In this document: positions 25,601 through 35,641 of the stretch, in pieces
Position numbering within the stretch: the first letter of the stretch is position 1
Layout: every line of letters begins with the position of its first letter
NCBI RefSeq assembly: GCF_011386835.1
Contig: NC_088795.1
Coordinates: 101,492,434 to 101,556,433 of the forward strand
Origin: Chrysemys picta bellii
Taxonomy: Eukaryota; Chordata; Testudines; Emydidae
Direction: 5' to 3'
Length of the DNA stretch: 64,000 bases
Position numbers and translations under genes: made by a program
Notes under the pieces: model-generated
Told to the model about the DNA's origin: nothing
Databases searched by the model: none
Seen by the model: the letters and a program-made list of their open reading frames with translations, nothing else

Positions 25601-26849
25601 TCATGCTATACATGAAATCCTGGTACCACTGAAGTCAATAGCAAGCTCTCAGTGGAGCTGAATTTCACTGTATCTCCACTCCTACAAACGCTTAATCATG
25701 TCCATGACTTTACTTATGCAAGTAGTCCCATTAACTTTAATGGGTCTAGTCATGTGAGTGATATTACCCGTATGCTTAAATGGCTGCAGAATTGGGGCCC
25801 AAGGTGATAGGCAGAAACTAGCAGGACTGGCTCTATAAAAAACTGCTCACAGACACTAGTATTTTGGTGATGCTGTTTTTGTGAATTTGAGGGTGGTCAG
25901 CTAACAGTGCCTTTTGTTACAAATATGGTGACGTTCGAGCTTCAGTGAAATAGGAAGCTCCTTTTTTCTTATCCGAGGAGCAAAATCAACTTTTTGTGGC
26001 TAAGTGAATGCTTCTGGCTGCAAAACCTGTTTGCTTTTGAGGGGAGGAAGGACCCTAACCCAAAATGCAAACAATACTTCTATCTAGGAAGGCATTGCTG
26101 TTTCATAAACTCACAAAAGTTTCTTTCTTTCTTTCTTAGAAAGGAGCTATGTCAGTCTTCCCGGTGCATTTGATAGAAATGTCTATGGTGGTGTTATAAT
26201 CCGCAAAGAGAATATTATAGAGACGATGAGAAATCATAATCTGTTCTTGAACTGCTGTCCATTCTCAATGCTGAGACTGTTTTTGTCCAGGATTTTCAAA
26301 ATAAAGGAGTTGGGTCTCAAAAGTAGGTGAGAAGCATTGAATTGTCATTTTTTCCCCTTTCCTACTGTTTCTTGCTCAATGCTTTTGTTAGGTACAGTAA
26401 AGATTTTTCTCTCATTGTTATTGGAGTATATTTTCTAATTAATAAATCTCATTCTTTACCTACACACACAATCCTACCCAAAATAAATTGAGGCCAACAG
26501 TAATGGCATCAATTAACGAGGCAATCAGGTATTTTGGAAGGTCCAGCGTTGTGCTCATTGGACATATTTTGTGCAATGGAATTAATCTAGGATTGCACAA
26601 AGTGAAGGGGATTCATTGACCATCAATCAGGAATCATAAGAACATGTCATGAGGTTACAAAAATGCAAAGGGAGTGGTCCAATGAAACCAGCATAGACAG
26701 AGGAGAGTTCTCAATCCTTCAATGGCATTTTTCCATGCAGATCTAGGATTGTCTAACTTCTCCATACACTTCAATTTTCTCAGTATAGGAGGCTTAGTAT
26801 AAAAGATCACTGAGCAACAGTCCATGAAGACTGAACAATGGACTCCTGC
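25601..26849. other. No gene seen
   Basis: A possible second decayed palindrome remnant lies at 25630-25800 (AGTCAATAGCAAG, TTTAATGGGTCTAG). The remainder is A+T-rich with a short (TTTC)n run near 26124. Confidence 0.35.
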
Positions 26850-27555
26850 AAGGGTCCATTCTAGCTTCAGCACTTTTCAACCTATATACCAGCGATATTC
26901 CACCAATGTCCTCCCACAAGTTCATATATGCAGATGACATCGCGCTGGCTACTCAGTCTTCCTCATTTTGAAACCTCAGAAAAGGTTCTAGAACAGGACC
27001 TAAAAACACTAGAAACCTATTTCAAGACATGGTGGTTAAAGCCAAATGCCTGAAAAACAGTGGTCTCAGCTTTCCATTTGAGTAATACCCAGGCCAAGAA
27101 GAAATTAAACATCAATTTCTGTGGGTCACTGTTGATGCACGATCTTCCCAGAGCTGATCTGAAGCTGGATGTGGCCCTGCCTGTGTGTGTGTGATAGAGG
27201 AGGTTTTAAAAACCTGGCTCAGCAAGACAGGTTAAAGGGGGGCCATGCTGGCAGAACAGGTAAACTCAGTGGTATCTCAGCACATCAGGTGGCTTCCAAA
27301 GGGGGTCCAACCTGCCACATACATACTTCAGAGCTGGAAAGTGAGGGAATTGCCAAACTGTGACTGTGGTGTGGTGGAAACTGTCAGACACGTCACGGAC
27401 TGTTGTCCAATCTATACGCATCCTGGAGGTGCCGCAGCTATTGACATGGCTACCCCCTCTGCTCTGGACTGGATAAGAAACTTTAAGATCCAACTGTAGT
27501 CATGCCATTGCTTTCATTGTTCCAATATCACCATATGAAAGAAGAAGAAGCATAA
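26850..27555 (+). pseudogene. Non-CR1 non-LTR retrotransposon relic (RT palm plus C-terminal Cys motif)
   Basis: The plus strand carries two remnants of one protein. Around 26870-27000 a frame reads ALFNLYTSDIPP and FIYADDIALATQ, an active-site motif C of YADD type (26927-26938), unlike the FADD of the CR1 copies. At 27245-27499 a frame reads HIRWLPKGVQPATY, then NCDCGVVETVRHVTDCCP and ends SALDWIRNFKIQL. This Cys-rich C-terminus with a SALDW block is seen in jockey-like elements. The part between has been deleted and stops interrupt the palm. A (GAA)n-like tail near 27538 marks the 3' end. Clade assignment is uncertain. Confidence 0.7.
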
Positions 27556-28044
27556 AAGAGTTTTACCATTCAGTGTTGAGTTTCTCTGGACTTTATTTTG
27601 GCATCCCTTCATTATTTATGTGCTGCCCTTAGGTTGACTATTCACAGTTTAAATGTTCGTATACTGATGACATCAGTATCTGATACTCCCTGCTGACTCT
27701 AGTAATGGCATATCTGCTTTTCCTTAGAGAATAGCCAACGTGTGTGTCCTATAGCATCTAGAAACAGAAAATTGATTTTAACAGAGCTCCCCGTAGCTTA
27801 GGTACTTTAATGTGGTTGTTTTTTAAAATCTCTAATGTACAAACTTACTCTCTTCCACATGAAGTGCTAAAATTGGGCTGTGCTAGAAAAAATGTTTACA
27901 TGGCAACCAAGCTGTGGCATCACTATATTCTTAGAGTCCTTTAGAAACAAACTTGAATTTTCTGGAAGTAGTATCTAATGGGACAAAATATTTAATTTGG
28001 CACTATCATCCAAATGATGGGGAAAAGAGGGTTACCTTTTAATA
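27556..28044. other. No gene seen
   Basis: Unassigned A+T-rich spacer. Confidence 0.4.
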
Positions 28045-28165
28045 ATGCTATTATTTATTACATGGATTATAGTATCTAGAGGCCCCATTGAGCTAAGTGC
28101 CGTACAAATACATAGTAAGAAACCGTCTGTAGCTAAAAGGGTTTACAATTTAAATAGACACAGAA
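28045..28165 (-). repeat. SINE/LINE 3'-tail fragment
   Basis: TTATTTATTACATGGATTA, AGAGGCCCCATTGAGC, AAGTGCCGTACAAATAC and GGGTTTACAATTTAAATAG reproduce, in reverse orientation, the tail of the plus-strand copies at 7896 and 59895. Confidence 0.65.
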
Positions 28166-28214
28166 TACGAGAAAAGATATTTTCCAAATTTTACCAATAG
28201 TGACTGGAGGCACA

Positions 28215-29430
28215 TAGGGCCAGATCCACAAAGGAACTCAGGAGTTGCAATGCCTAACTTTCAGGCAACTGAAAAATCACTGGAACAACAATGGGATCCA
28301 CAAACCCTGAGTTAGCTGCTTAGGCTCCCTGTACAATGAATGGAGAGAGTTAGGCACCTAAGAATGGGATCCAAATAAAAGGTATCACAGGAGGCGGGGA
28401 GCTGCCTAAACTAGCCAATGGGAGATGTCAATGAGAAAGGTGTGTCCTAAGCCCTGTCCTCTCATGAAGTTAGTTGCCTAAGGGCTTGTCTATGTTGCTC
28501 TACAGTTCGGACTACAAAGTGCTGTGCTGTGACTCCCCCATGTGGATGCTGCAGGAGTGAACTAAAAGGTTCCTATTTCACGTTAGTGTAATCCTAGCCA
28601 AAAAAGGATCCTTTTAGTTTGTGGCCACAGCGTCCACGCAGGTGAGTTACAGCGCAGCACTTTGGTGCACACTCTTATTTATACCCCTGTAGACTGAACT
28701 GGGGGGGAGGGGCAGTGTAGACATAGCTTTAGTCTAGGCTGCAGGGAGGCACCCATCCCTGCTTGCAATCCACAGCTGGGAACCCCTCCCCTGGAGTTAG
28801 GCATTTTAGCTGTTATGAAAGCCAGAAGAGGTGGTGGTGGTGGCAAATAGTTACTCGAGGAGGGGGACTGGAAGCTGGGTCTCCCAGCTCTCAGCTTGAG
28901 TGCCTTTGACGCCGGGCAATTGAAGTATTAATCCAAAGTGGAATAGCTTTAACAGGAGAGATTGAAACACCCATGCACTAGAATAACCAGTAGTCCAGTG
29001 ATTAGAACACTTTTCTCAGAGGAGGGAATTGACCCTGGATCTCCCACTGGGCTAAAAGTTATAAAGCAGGCACCCCCTCCTCTCTGGAATCTTGAATGGG
29101 GACTGATCCAGTAGGTGTGCTGAAAGCAAGCTTGATAGATCAGGCCTCACAGGCATGACAGGAAGGGGAATGCCTGCTTTCCCTGATTTGAGGATTGCAC
29201 TTGGGCTCATGTTTCTGGGCACCTAGAATGAGCCAGCAACGCACATGCCCAGAGGCAGAAATTTAGGTGCCTAGGGAAATTTTACAGTAAAACTTTAGGC
29301 ACTGAGTTTGGGGACCTACAGTGTTAGGCAGCAGCCACATGGAGGTTTTGTGGATCACATAGATGCCTAAAACTGGAACGTAGGCACCTATTCTGGGGTG
29401 TAGGAATCTAAGTCTCTTTGTGGATTTGGC
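28215..29430. mobile_element. hAT-like non-autonomous DNA transposon with nested insertion
   Basis: The left end is GGGCCAGATCCACAAAGG and the right end is CTCTTTGTGGATTTGGC, so the outer 17-18 bp are inverted copies. The interior repeats words such as TTAGGCACCTA and CCTAACTTTCAGGC, and there is no transposase frame. A tRNA-like patch (28985-29060) with GTCCAGTGATTAGAACAC lies inside. I could not confirm an 8-bp target duplication, so hAT is by terminal similarity only. A separate foldback unit at 28482-28728 sits in its middle. Confidence 0.6.
28482..28728. mobile_element. Foldback MITE, Harbinger-like termini, nested
   Basis: Long imperfect inverted arms: AAGTGCTGTGCTGTGACTC on the left against GAGTTACAGCGCAGCACTTT on the right, and AACTAAAAGGTTCC against GGATCCTTTTAGTTT. 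The ends GGGCTTGTCTATGTTG and CAGTGTAGACATAGC resemble Harbinger termini (core GTCTAYRYT). Flanks TAA and TAG do not give a clean duplication. It interrupts the hAT-like element, so it inserted later. Confidence 0.65.
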
Positions 29431-29432
29431 AA

Positions 29433-29612
29433 TATACAAAACCTGTAGGAGAACACTTCAATCTCCCTGGACACACAATAGCAGATTTAAAGGTAGCCAT
29501 CCTGCAGCAAAAAAACTTCAGGACCAGACTTCAAAGAGAAACTGCTGAGCTTCAGTTCATTTGCAAATTTGACACCATGAGTTCAGGATTAAAAAAGACT
29601 GTGAATGGCTAG
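29433..29612 (+). pseudogene. GIY-YIG endonuclease C-terminus of a Penelope-like element (fragment)
   Basis: About 60 codons read KPVGEHFNLPGHTIADLK, then LQRETAELQFICKF and MSSGLKKTVNG, stopping at TAG (29610-29612). The order HFN-PGH, a hydrophobic strand, basic RL-RE-E, then a final GL(N/K)K is the C-terminal half of the GIY-YIG domain in Penelope-like proteins. The GIY and YIG strands and the upstream reverse transcriptase are missing, because the copy begins abruptly next to a hAT-like element. Within this fragment there is no internal stop. Non-functional. Confidence 0.75.
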
Positions 29613-29765
29613 CCAACTACAAAAGCAATTTCTCCTACCTTGGTGTTCACACCTCAACTGCTAGAAGAGGGCCTCATCCTCCCTGATTGAACTAACCTCG
29701 TTATCTCTAGACTGATTCTTGCCTGCATATTTATACCTGCCTCTGGAAATTTCCACTACATGCAT

Positions 29766-29796
29766 CTGATGAAATCACCCACGAAAGCTTATGCTC
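29766..29796 (+). ncRNA. Hammerhead-ribozyme-like core (stem II deleted)
   Basis: CTGATGA at 29766-29772 is intact. GAA at 29783-29785 is followed by AGC-TTAT-GCT, a 3-bp stem III with a 4-base loop, and C at 29796 in the cleavage position. The left strand of stem II has been lost, leaving only CACCCAC, so this copy is unlikely to fold. Confidence 0.4.
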
Positions 29797-29884
29797 CAAT
29801 ACGTCTGTTAGTCTATAAGGTGCTACAGGATTCTTTGTCGCTTTTTACAGATCCAGACTAAGATGGCTACCCCTCTGATATTTG

Positions 29885-30005
29885 TGGATTTGAGTTCTAG
29901 AGACTTGTACAAGGTCACTCATGAAGTCCATGGTAGATCTGGCAAATGAACCCACACCTCCTGAGTTCTGCCACCACTGCCCCGGACTCAAGACCATAAT
30001 AGCAG
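29885..30005 (-). mobile_element. MIR-like CORE-SINE fragment (minus strand)
   Basis: Read on the minus strand it gives ACTCAGGAGGTGTGGGTTC, GATCTACCATGGACTTC and ATGAGTGACCTTGTACAAG. These are the central block and CORE of a MIR-type SINE, as in the plus copy at 19925. Head and tail are missing. Confidence 0.6.
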
Positions 30006-31300
30006 CAAAGCATGTCTTTTGTCAGTTTCTTGAGTAAGTATATTTTTATGTCTAGCTCAAAAAAAAATGTCACTAGTCCTATGTCTGAGTTCCCCTGAGG
30101 TCTCTGGGATGGAGCATGGTGTAGAATTCCATTCTCATGTCTTTGTATGTTAACCGGTATTTACTTTCCTCATTAAAATTTTATGATTCAGAGTGAATCC
30201 CTTTGCCATGTTATCCAAGAGTCTGCGGTGACACATATAGAACCTGATTCAAAATCAATGAGACTCTTTCCATTGAATTCAGTGGGCTTTGGGTCATGGC
30301 TATTATGAGGAACTTGAACATAGTCACTTTATAATATCCAGAGTGGTAAGATTAATAGTACAATCAGACCACAGAGAGGCACTTACTTCACTTGAATTAT
30401 GAAACAAAATAAACCTGTGATGGAGGCTGCTTTTCTGTGACAGCATTGTCAAGTGCTTAGGGGATGGGATAGGCAACAGCTTTGTGTATTCTATTCTCAT
30501 GTCTGCCACTGAGTCACAAAATACCCTTAGGCACATCATTTCTTCTCGCTGTGTCAAGTTTTTCCCACATGTAAAATATTTAACTTTCGCTATAAAGCAC
30601 ATTGATATCTCCGAATGACAAACATTGTATAAAAATATTAATTAAAAGAGCTAGGTATTATCACAAATCTGTAGGGCTGGTTGAAAAATGTTCAAAACTA
30701 AACAGTTTTCTGTTGGAAAATGCAGTTTTGTCAAAACGAAACGTTTTGCGGGAACCTGTCTATTTTGATGACATTTTCTATGGGAAAGTGTTAAAACAAA
30801 TCATTTTAACTTCCTTGTTTCATTTCAATAATGTAAAAAATTCCATTTCAGTAGTGTCAAAATGAAACATTTGATTTGTATATTTGTGATGGCTCAGGGG
30901 CAAGCTGCACCTATGATCTCTCTCCCACTCTTTCCAAGTTCCCAGCTTCTACCTGTACTCTTCCCAGCATGGAATTCCATGGTTCACCCCACTTTAGACT
31001 GGATCACCAGGTCACAATACCCCCTATTTCTCCTATTCCTCCCTCCACGCATTCCCACGGTCCTGCCACAGGGTGAGCAATGCCACATACCCTCTTGCAG
31101 TCTCTTATGAGTGCCCCGGGTGGCAGGTTTCGCTACCTTTTAACTCTCTTTGGGTGGAACATGGCAGTTCTGCTACTCTAAGACTGGATCTTGTGGTAGC
31201 AGCCCCCCTGTTGCCAGTTGTGTTACCACAACAGCCCCAACTGCAGTTGGTACTTGCAAGACACTCCCCTCCAGGAGCCTGTGAACAGCAGCTGGTTAGA
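30006..31300. other. No gene seen; one palindromic repeat and a decayed repeat
   Basis: At 30240-30300 AACCTGATTCAAAATCAATG and CCATTGAATTCAGTGGGC with TTTGGGTCATGG form a decayed copy of the short palindrome family. From 30660 to 30870 repeated AAATGAAAC/TTTTGACAT-like words suggest an old MITE, similar in wording to 61050-61220. The C-rich segment at 30900-31330 holds overlapping frames without domains. Confidence 0.35.
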
Positions 31301-31765
31301 GTAATTATAACAGGGTGGCTTGCCCCTTAAGGTGTGTAGGGCTGAGGGTAGCCAATCCTGATTACTAAAGAGGCACACGTGGGTTGCATTGGGTGATTCC
31401 TTATAAAGCCCAGCAGGAAGCTGCAGGGAGTGTCTAGTAGGAGAAGGAAGCTGTGGTCAGAGGGCTGAGTGTCAGTCAGAAAGGACTAGGATTAGGGCTT
31501 TGCATGGAGTAGACTGAGATAGAGAAAGAGCTCCACATGCAGCAGAAGAACCATGGGTGAGTATAAACTTTTGTTTTATTATTATGGACTTTACTTCAGG
31601 TACTCTCTGAGGATTGTTAGAACTTCTTCTGCTATTCAACTAGCCCTAGATGAGGGTGCTGTTAGCCATACGAGAGACAGTTTGGCATTCTTAAGGAGCC
31701 TGCAAGAGAGGGCTAACAGAGGCTGGATGCCTGCAAAGTGAACTCTGGCCATGTGGGGGTGCTCA
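31301..31765 (+). mobile_element. Possible LTR-like fragment
   Basis: A TATAAA at 31402-31407 follows a segment rich in AGGCACACGTGGG-type words. Downstream comes a purine-rich leader (GGAAGCTGCAGGGAG, GAGCTCCACATGCAGC). The layout is like the U3-R part of a retroelement LTR, but no TG...CA ends, duplicated flanks or coding remnants were found. A CR1 begins directly at its right edge. Confidence 0.3.
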
Positions 31766-32425
31766 GTAAACTGCAACCCTTCTACAAAAAGTGGGAATGT
31801 GCTAATAAAGTTTGCGGATGACACAAAGCTGGGAGGTATTGCTAATACAGAGAAAGACCGGGATATCATACAGGAAGATCTGGATGACCTTGTAAACTGG
31901 AGTAATAGTAATAGGATGAAATTTAATAGTGAAAAGTGCAAGGTCATGCATTTAGGGATTAATAACAAGAATTTTGGTTATAAATTGGGGACACATCAGT
32001 TGGAAGTAACAGAGGAGGAGAAGGACCTTGGAGTATTGGTTGATTACAGGATGACTATGAGCCGCCAATGTGATATAGCCGTTAAAAAAGCTAATGCGGT
32101 CTTGGGATGCATCAGGCGAGGTATTTCCAGTAAAGATAAGGAGGTATTACTACCGTTATACAAGGCACTGGTGAGACCTCATCTGGAATATTGTGTGCAG
32201 TTCTGGTCTCCCATGTTTAAGAAGGATGAAGTCAAACTGGAACAGCTACAGAGAAGGGCTACTAGGATGATCCAAGGAATGGAAAACCTGTCTTATGAGT
32301 GTGGCTTGTTTAGCCTAACCAAAAGAAGGCTGAGGAGAGATATGATTGCTCTTTATAAATATATCAGATGGATAAATATCAGGGAGGAGACTAAGCTTGA
32401 TAAGTTTATGGAAGGGATGTTATGA
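31766..32425 (+). pseudogene. CR1 reverse transcriptase C-terminal fragment (frame open)
   Basis: About 220 codons without a stop. Soon after the truncation point it reads LIKFADDTKLGGIANT, with motif C FADD intact. The sequence then continues through [46 protein letters not shown] and LEQLQRRATRMIQGM and ends KLDKFMEGML. Motifs A and B and the endonuclease are missing because of 5' truncation, so there is no enzyme activity. The N-terminal dozen codons of the longest frame (from 31751) come from the flanking repeat rather than CR1. Confidence 0.88.
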
Positions 32426-32880
32426 TGGGATAGCCTAATTTTGGCAATTAATTGATATTTGATTATTAGCAGGTAAATATGCTCAATGGCTTGTGATGGG
32501 ATGTTAGATGGGGTGGGATCTGAGTTACTACAGAGAATTCTTTCCTGGGTGCTGGCTTGTGAGTCTTGCCCACATGCTCAGGGTTTAACTGATCGCCATA
32601 TTTGGGGTCAGGAAGGAATTTTCCTCCAGGGCAGATTGGCAGAGGCCCTGGAGGTTTTTCGCCTTCCTCTGCAGCGTGGGGCATGGGTCACTTGCTGGAG
32701 GATTCTCTGCACCTTGAGGTCTTTAAACCTTGATTTGAGGACTTCAATAACTCAGGCATAGGTTAGGGGTTTGTTACAGGTGTGGGTGGGTGAGATTCTG
32801 TGGCCTGCGTTGTGCAGGAGGTCAGACTAGATGATCATAATGGTCCATTCTGACCTTAAAGTCTATGAGTCTATGAGTCT
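31766..32880 (+). mobile_element. CR1 LINE, 5'-truncated (TCTATGAG tail)
   Basis: A third CR1 subfamily, recognised by its end: GAGGTCAGACTAGATGATC, ATGGTCCATTCTGACC and a terminal (GTCTATGA)n run. The copy starts in the middle of the polymerase domain, and its coding frame runs to the stop at 32423-32425. The 3' UTR includes GGTCAGGAAGGAATTTTCC and GGGGCATGGGTCACTTGC. The uninterrupted frame suggests a fairly recent insertion. Confidence 0.92.
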
Positions 32881-33945
32881 ACAGTGACTTTTTACTGACA
32901 TGTTGACTATTCTCCCAAAGGTACATAGCAAGCATGGAGGAAAGGTTTATAATCCAAAAGGTCTGTGTGCCTGGGTCCTACCTACAGCTCATCACTTCTC
33001 TCAAAGCTTAGGCCTGGTCTACACTATGAGTTTAGATCGAATTTAGCAGCATTAAATCAAATTAAGCCTGGACACGTCCACACGACGAAGGCCTTTTTTT
33101 CGACTTAAAGGGACCTTTAAACCGATTTCTTTACTCCACCTCCGACGAGGGGATTAGCGCTGAAATCGGCCTTGCTGGGTCGGATTTGGGGTAATGTGGA
33201 CGGAATTCGATGGTATTGGCCTCCGGGAGTTATCCCAGAGTTCTTCATTGTGACCGCTCTGGACAGCACTCTCAACTCAGATGCACTGGCCAGGTAGACA
33301 GGAAAAGGCCCGCGAAATTTTGAATTTCATTTCCAGTTTGCCCAGCGTGGAGAGCACAGGTGACCACGCAGAACTCATCAGCACAGGTAACCATGATGGA
33401 GTCCCAGGATCGCAAAAGAGCTCCAGCATGGACCAAACGGGAGGTACGGGATCTGCTTGCCATATGGGGAGACAAATCAGTGCTAGCTGAACTCCGTTGC
33501 AATAAACGAAATGCCAAAACATTAGAAAAAGTCTCAAAGGGGATGAAGGACAGAGGCCATAACAGGGACGCATAGCAGTGCCGCGTGAAAATTAAGGAGC
33601 TAAGGCAAGCCTACCACAAAACCAGAGAGGCAAACAGAAGGTCCGGGGCAGAGCCGCAGACATGCTGCTTCTATGCGGAGCTGCATGCCATGCTAGGGGG
33701 TGCAGCCACCACTACCGCAACCCTGTGCTTTGACTCCATCAATGGAGAATCACGCAACATGGAAGCGGTTTTGGGGGATGAGGAAGATGATGATGAAGAC
33801 AATGAAGATAGCTCCCAGCAAGGAAGCAGAGGAACCAGTTTCCCCAACAGCCAGGATACATTTTTCACTCTGGACCTGGAGGCAGTAACCCCCGAACCCA
33901 CCCAAGGTGTGTTCCCAGACCCTGAGGGCGCACAAGGCACCTCTG

Positions 33946-34877
33946 GTGAGTATACCTTTGTAAATATTACACATGGTTTAAAAGCAAGCGTATTTAATGA
34001 TTAATGATTAATTTGCCCTGGCATTCGCGGCCAGTACAGCTAATGGAAAAGTCTGTTAACGTGTATGGGGATGGAGCGGAAATCCTCCAGGGACATCTCC
34101 AGAAAGCTCTCCTTCGTGTACTCCCAAAGCCTTTGCAAAAGGTTTCTGGGGAGGGCTGCCTTATATTGTCCGCCATGGTAGGACACTTTACCACACCAGG
34201 CCAGTAGCACGTAGTCTGGAATCATTGCATAACAAAGCATGGCAGTGTATGGTCCCGGTGTTTGCTGGCATGCAGACAACATCCATTCCTTATCTCTCTT
34301 TGCTTTCCTCAGGAGAGTGATATTGTTCACGGTCACCTGGTTGAAATGGGGTGATTTTATTAAGGGGACATTCAGAGGTCCCCGTTCCTGCTCGGCTGAA
34401 CAGAAATATTCCCCGCTGTTAGCCACGCAGTGGGGGGGGAGGGGTGAAGTGATCATCCCAGAGAATTGGGTGTGGAGGGGGAGGGGGGTTAGTTGGGTTT
34501 GTGCTGCATGTTAACCCAGAAACCGCAGCCCCTCCTTTTACATTGCAAGCCCATTTTAAATGGCCAACCCAATTCATGCTTGATATGGGAAATGGGGGCG
34601 CTGCTGTTTAAAACCATTCCCACATGTTATGAAGGTTAAAAAAGCCAAAAGACTGTGGCTTACCATGGCTGCCTGCAAGCCGAATTCTGTTGCCTGGCAC
34701 TGCGTGAGTGATCTCTCACACCAAACCGGCAGGCCCTCAATATAAGAGGAAAAATGCAACCTTGTAACGCAAGCACATGTGCTGTGTATTGTGAACCGCA
34801 AAATTTAACGTGAAAGAGTGTACCCTTTGTTCTCTAAAATGTGTCTTTTTAACCACCTCTCCCTTTTCCTCCACCAG
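33946..34877 (+). other. Intron of the Harbinger Myb-like gene
   Basis: Donor GTGAGT at 33946 follows codon fragment G. The acceptor CCACCAG ends at 34877 after a pyrimidine-rich tract. Joining gives ...GTS-A-ANVSPSQRLV with the frame kept (phase 1). If unspliced, the frame stops at 34002-34004. The intron carries an antisense open frame described separately. Confidence 0.75.
34040..34456 (-). CDS. Antisense ORF inside the Harbinger intron, unknown protein
   Basis: This is a 138-codon minus-strand frame. The last third or so looks like real protein rather than chance: LAWCGKVSYHGGQYKAALPR, then LLQRLWEYTKESFLEMSLED and FRSIPIHVNRLFH before TAG. It has a mix of aromatic, charged and leucine residues and a plausible amphipathic helix (LLQRLWEYTKESFLEMSLED). 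The N-terminal two thirds look less coding-like and may be non-coding. I recognise no family. It could be a third transposon gene, a captured host exon (the whole gene need not start at the first ATG), or a chance frame. It lies antisense to the intron of the Myb-like gene and upstream of nothing obvious. Confidence 0.35.
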   Translation of the reverse strand: MITSPLPPHCVANSGEYFCSAEQERGPLNVPLIKSPHFNQVTVNNITLLRKAKRDKEWMLSACQQTPGPYTAMLCYAMIPDYVLLAWCGKVSYHGGQYKAALPRNLLQRLWEYTKESFLEMSLEDFRSIPIHVNRLFH

Positions 34878-35501
34878 CAGCAAATGTTTCTCCTTCGCAG
34901 AGGCTAGTGAAGATTAGAAGGAGAAAAAGGCGGACTCGGGATGATATGTTCTCGGAGCAACAGATGTCCTCCCACGCTGACAGAGCACAGCAGAATGCGT
35001 GGAGGCAGACAATGTCAGAGTGCAGAAAAGCACAATATGAACGAGAGGAGAGGTGGCGGCCTGAATCGTGGGCTGAAGAGAGCAAGTGGCAAGCTGAAGA
35101 GGATAGGTGGCGTCAGATTACTGACAGAAGGCAAGAGTCGATGCTCCGGCTGCTGGAGCATCAAACTGATATGCTCCAGCATATGGTTGAGCTGCAGGAA
35201 AGGCAGCAGGAGCAGAGACCGCCGTTACAGCCCCTGTGTAACCACCAGCCCTCCTCCCCAAGTTCCATAGCCTCCTCACCCAGCCACCCAAGAATGCGGT
35301 GGGGGGGGCCTCCAGCCACCCAGCCACTCCACCCCAGAGGATTGCCCAAGCAACAGAAGGCTGGTCTTCAATAAGTGTTAAAGTTTTAAAGTGCAGTGTG
35401 TCCTTGTCCATCCCTCCTCTCCCACCCCACCCGGCGCTTCCCTCCTCTCCCACCCCTCCTGGGCTACCTTGGCAGTTATCCCCCTATTTGTGTGATGAAT
35501 T

Positions 35502-35541
35502 AATAAAGAATGCATGAATGTGAAGTAACAATGACTTTATT
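35502..35541. terminator. Convergent polyadenylation signals
   Basis: AATAAA at 35502-35507 (plus) serves the Myb-like gene, and AATAAA at 35536-35541 (minus) serves the transposase. They are 28 bp apart, between stop codons at 35374 and 35642, so the two transcripts would overlap at their 3' ends. Confidence 0.6.
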
Positions 35542-35641
35542 GCCTCTGCAAGCGGTGATCGAAGGGGGGAGGGGAGGGTGGTTAGCTTACAGGGAAGTAG
35601 AGTGAACCGAGGGGTTCATCAAGGAGAAACAAACAGAAGTT

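Larger units (their letters stand above)
29431..29881 (+). mobile_element. Penelope-like element, 3' end with GIY-YIG remnant
   Basis: The 5' part (to 29612) encodes the C-terminal part of a GIY-YIG endonuclease. The rest is a tail with CCACTACATGCATCTGATG, CACGAAAGCTTATGCTC, CTGTTAGTCTATAAGGTG and AAGATGGCTACCCC. The same tail blocks at 13133 (minus) and 38320 (plus) define a family with at least three copies here. Penelope-like elements encode a telomerase-related reverse transcriptase plus such an endonuclease. The reverse transcriptase is missing. Confidence 0.8.
33393..35374 (+). pseudogene. Harbinger Myb/SANT-like DNA-binding protein, two exons, one nonsense mutation
   Basis: In Harbinger elements this partner protein binds the transposon ends and helps the transposase enter the nucleus. 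Exon 1 starts at ATG 33393 (a second ATG is at 33396) and runs to 33945. It encodes a Myb/SANT-like trihelix domain (APAWTKREVRDLLAIWGDKS, then ELRCNKRNAKTLEKVSKGMK and KELRQAYHKTREANRRSGAE). After that comes an acidic stretch rich in E and D at about 33775-33810. A GT-AG intron (33946-34877) joins in phase to exon 2 (34878-35374). Exon 2 has a basic KIRRRKRRTR segment and a long charged, glutamine-rich helix (EEDRWRQITDRRQESM, EHQTDMLQHMVELQERQQEQ). The only break is TAG at 33573-33575, directly after the GHNRDA block and probably once CAG. AATAAA follows at 35502. Confidence 0.85.

Noticed and set aside
30602..30865. 87-codon open frame
   Set aside because: A+T-rich decayed repeat sequence with AAATG/TTTTG words; no domain and no splice context.
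31751..31765. N-terminal codons of the 31751-32425 frame as part of CR1
   Set aside because: They belong to the flanking repeat; CR1 similarity begins only at about 31766-31800.
33671..33974. Minus-strand and alternative plus-strand frames over the Harbinger Myb-like exon
   Set aside because: They are shadows of the acidic coding segment (poly-E/D read as poly-S in antisense).
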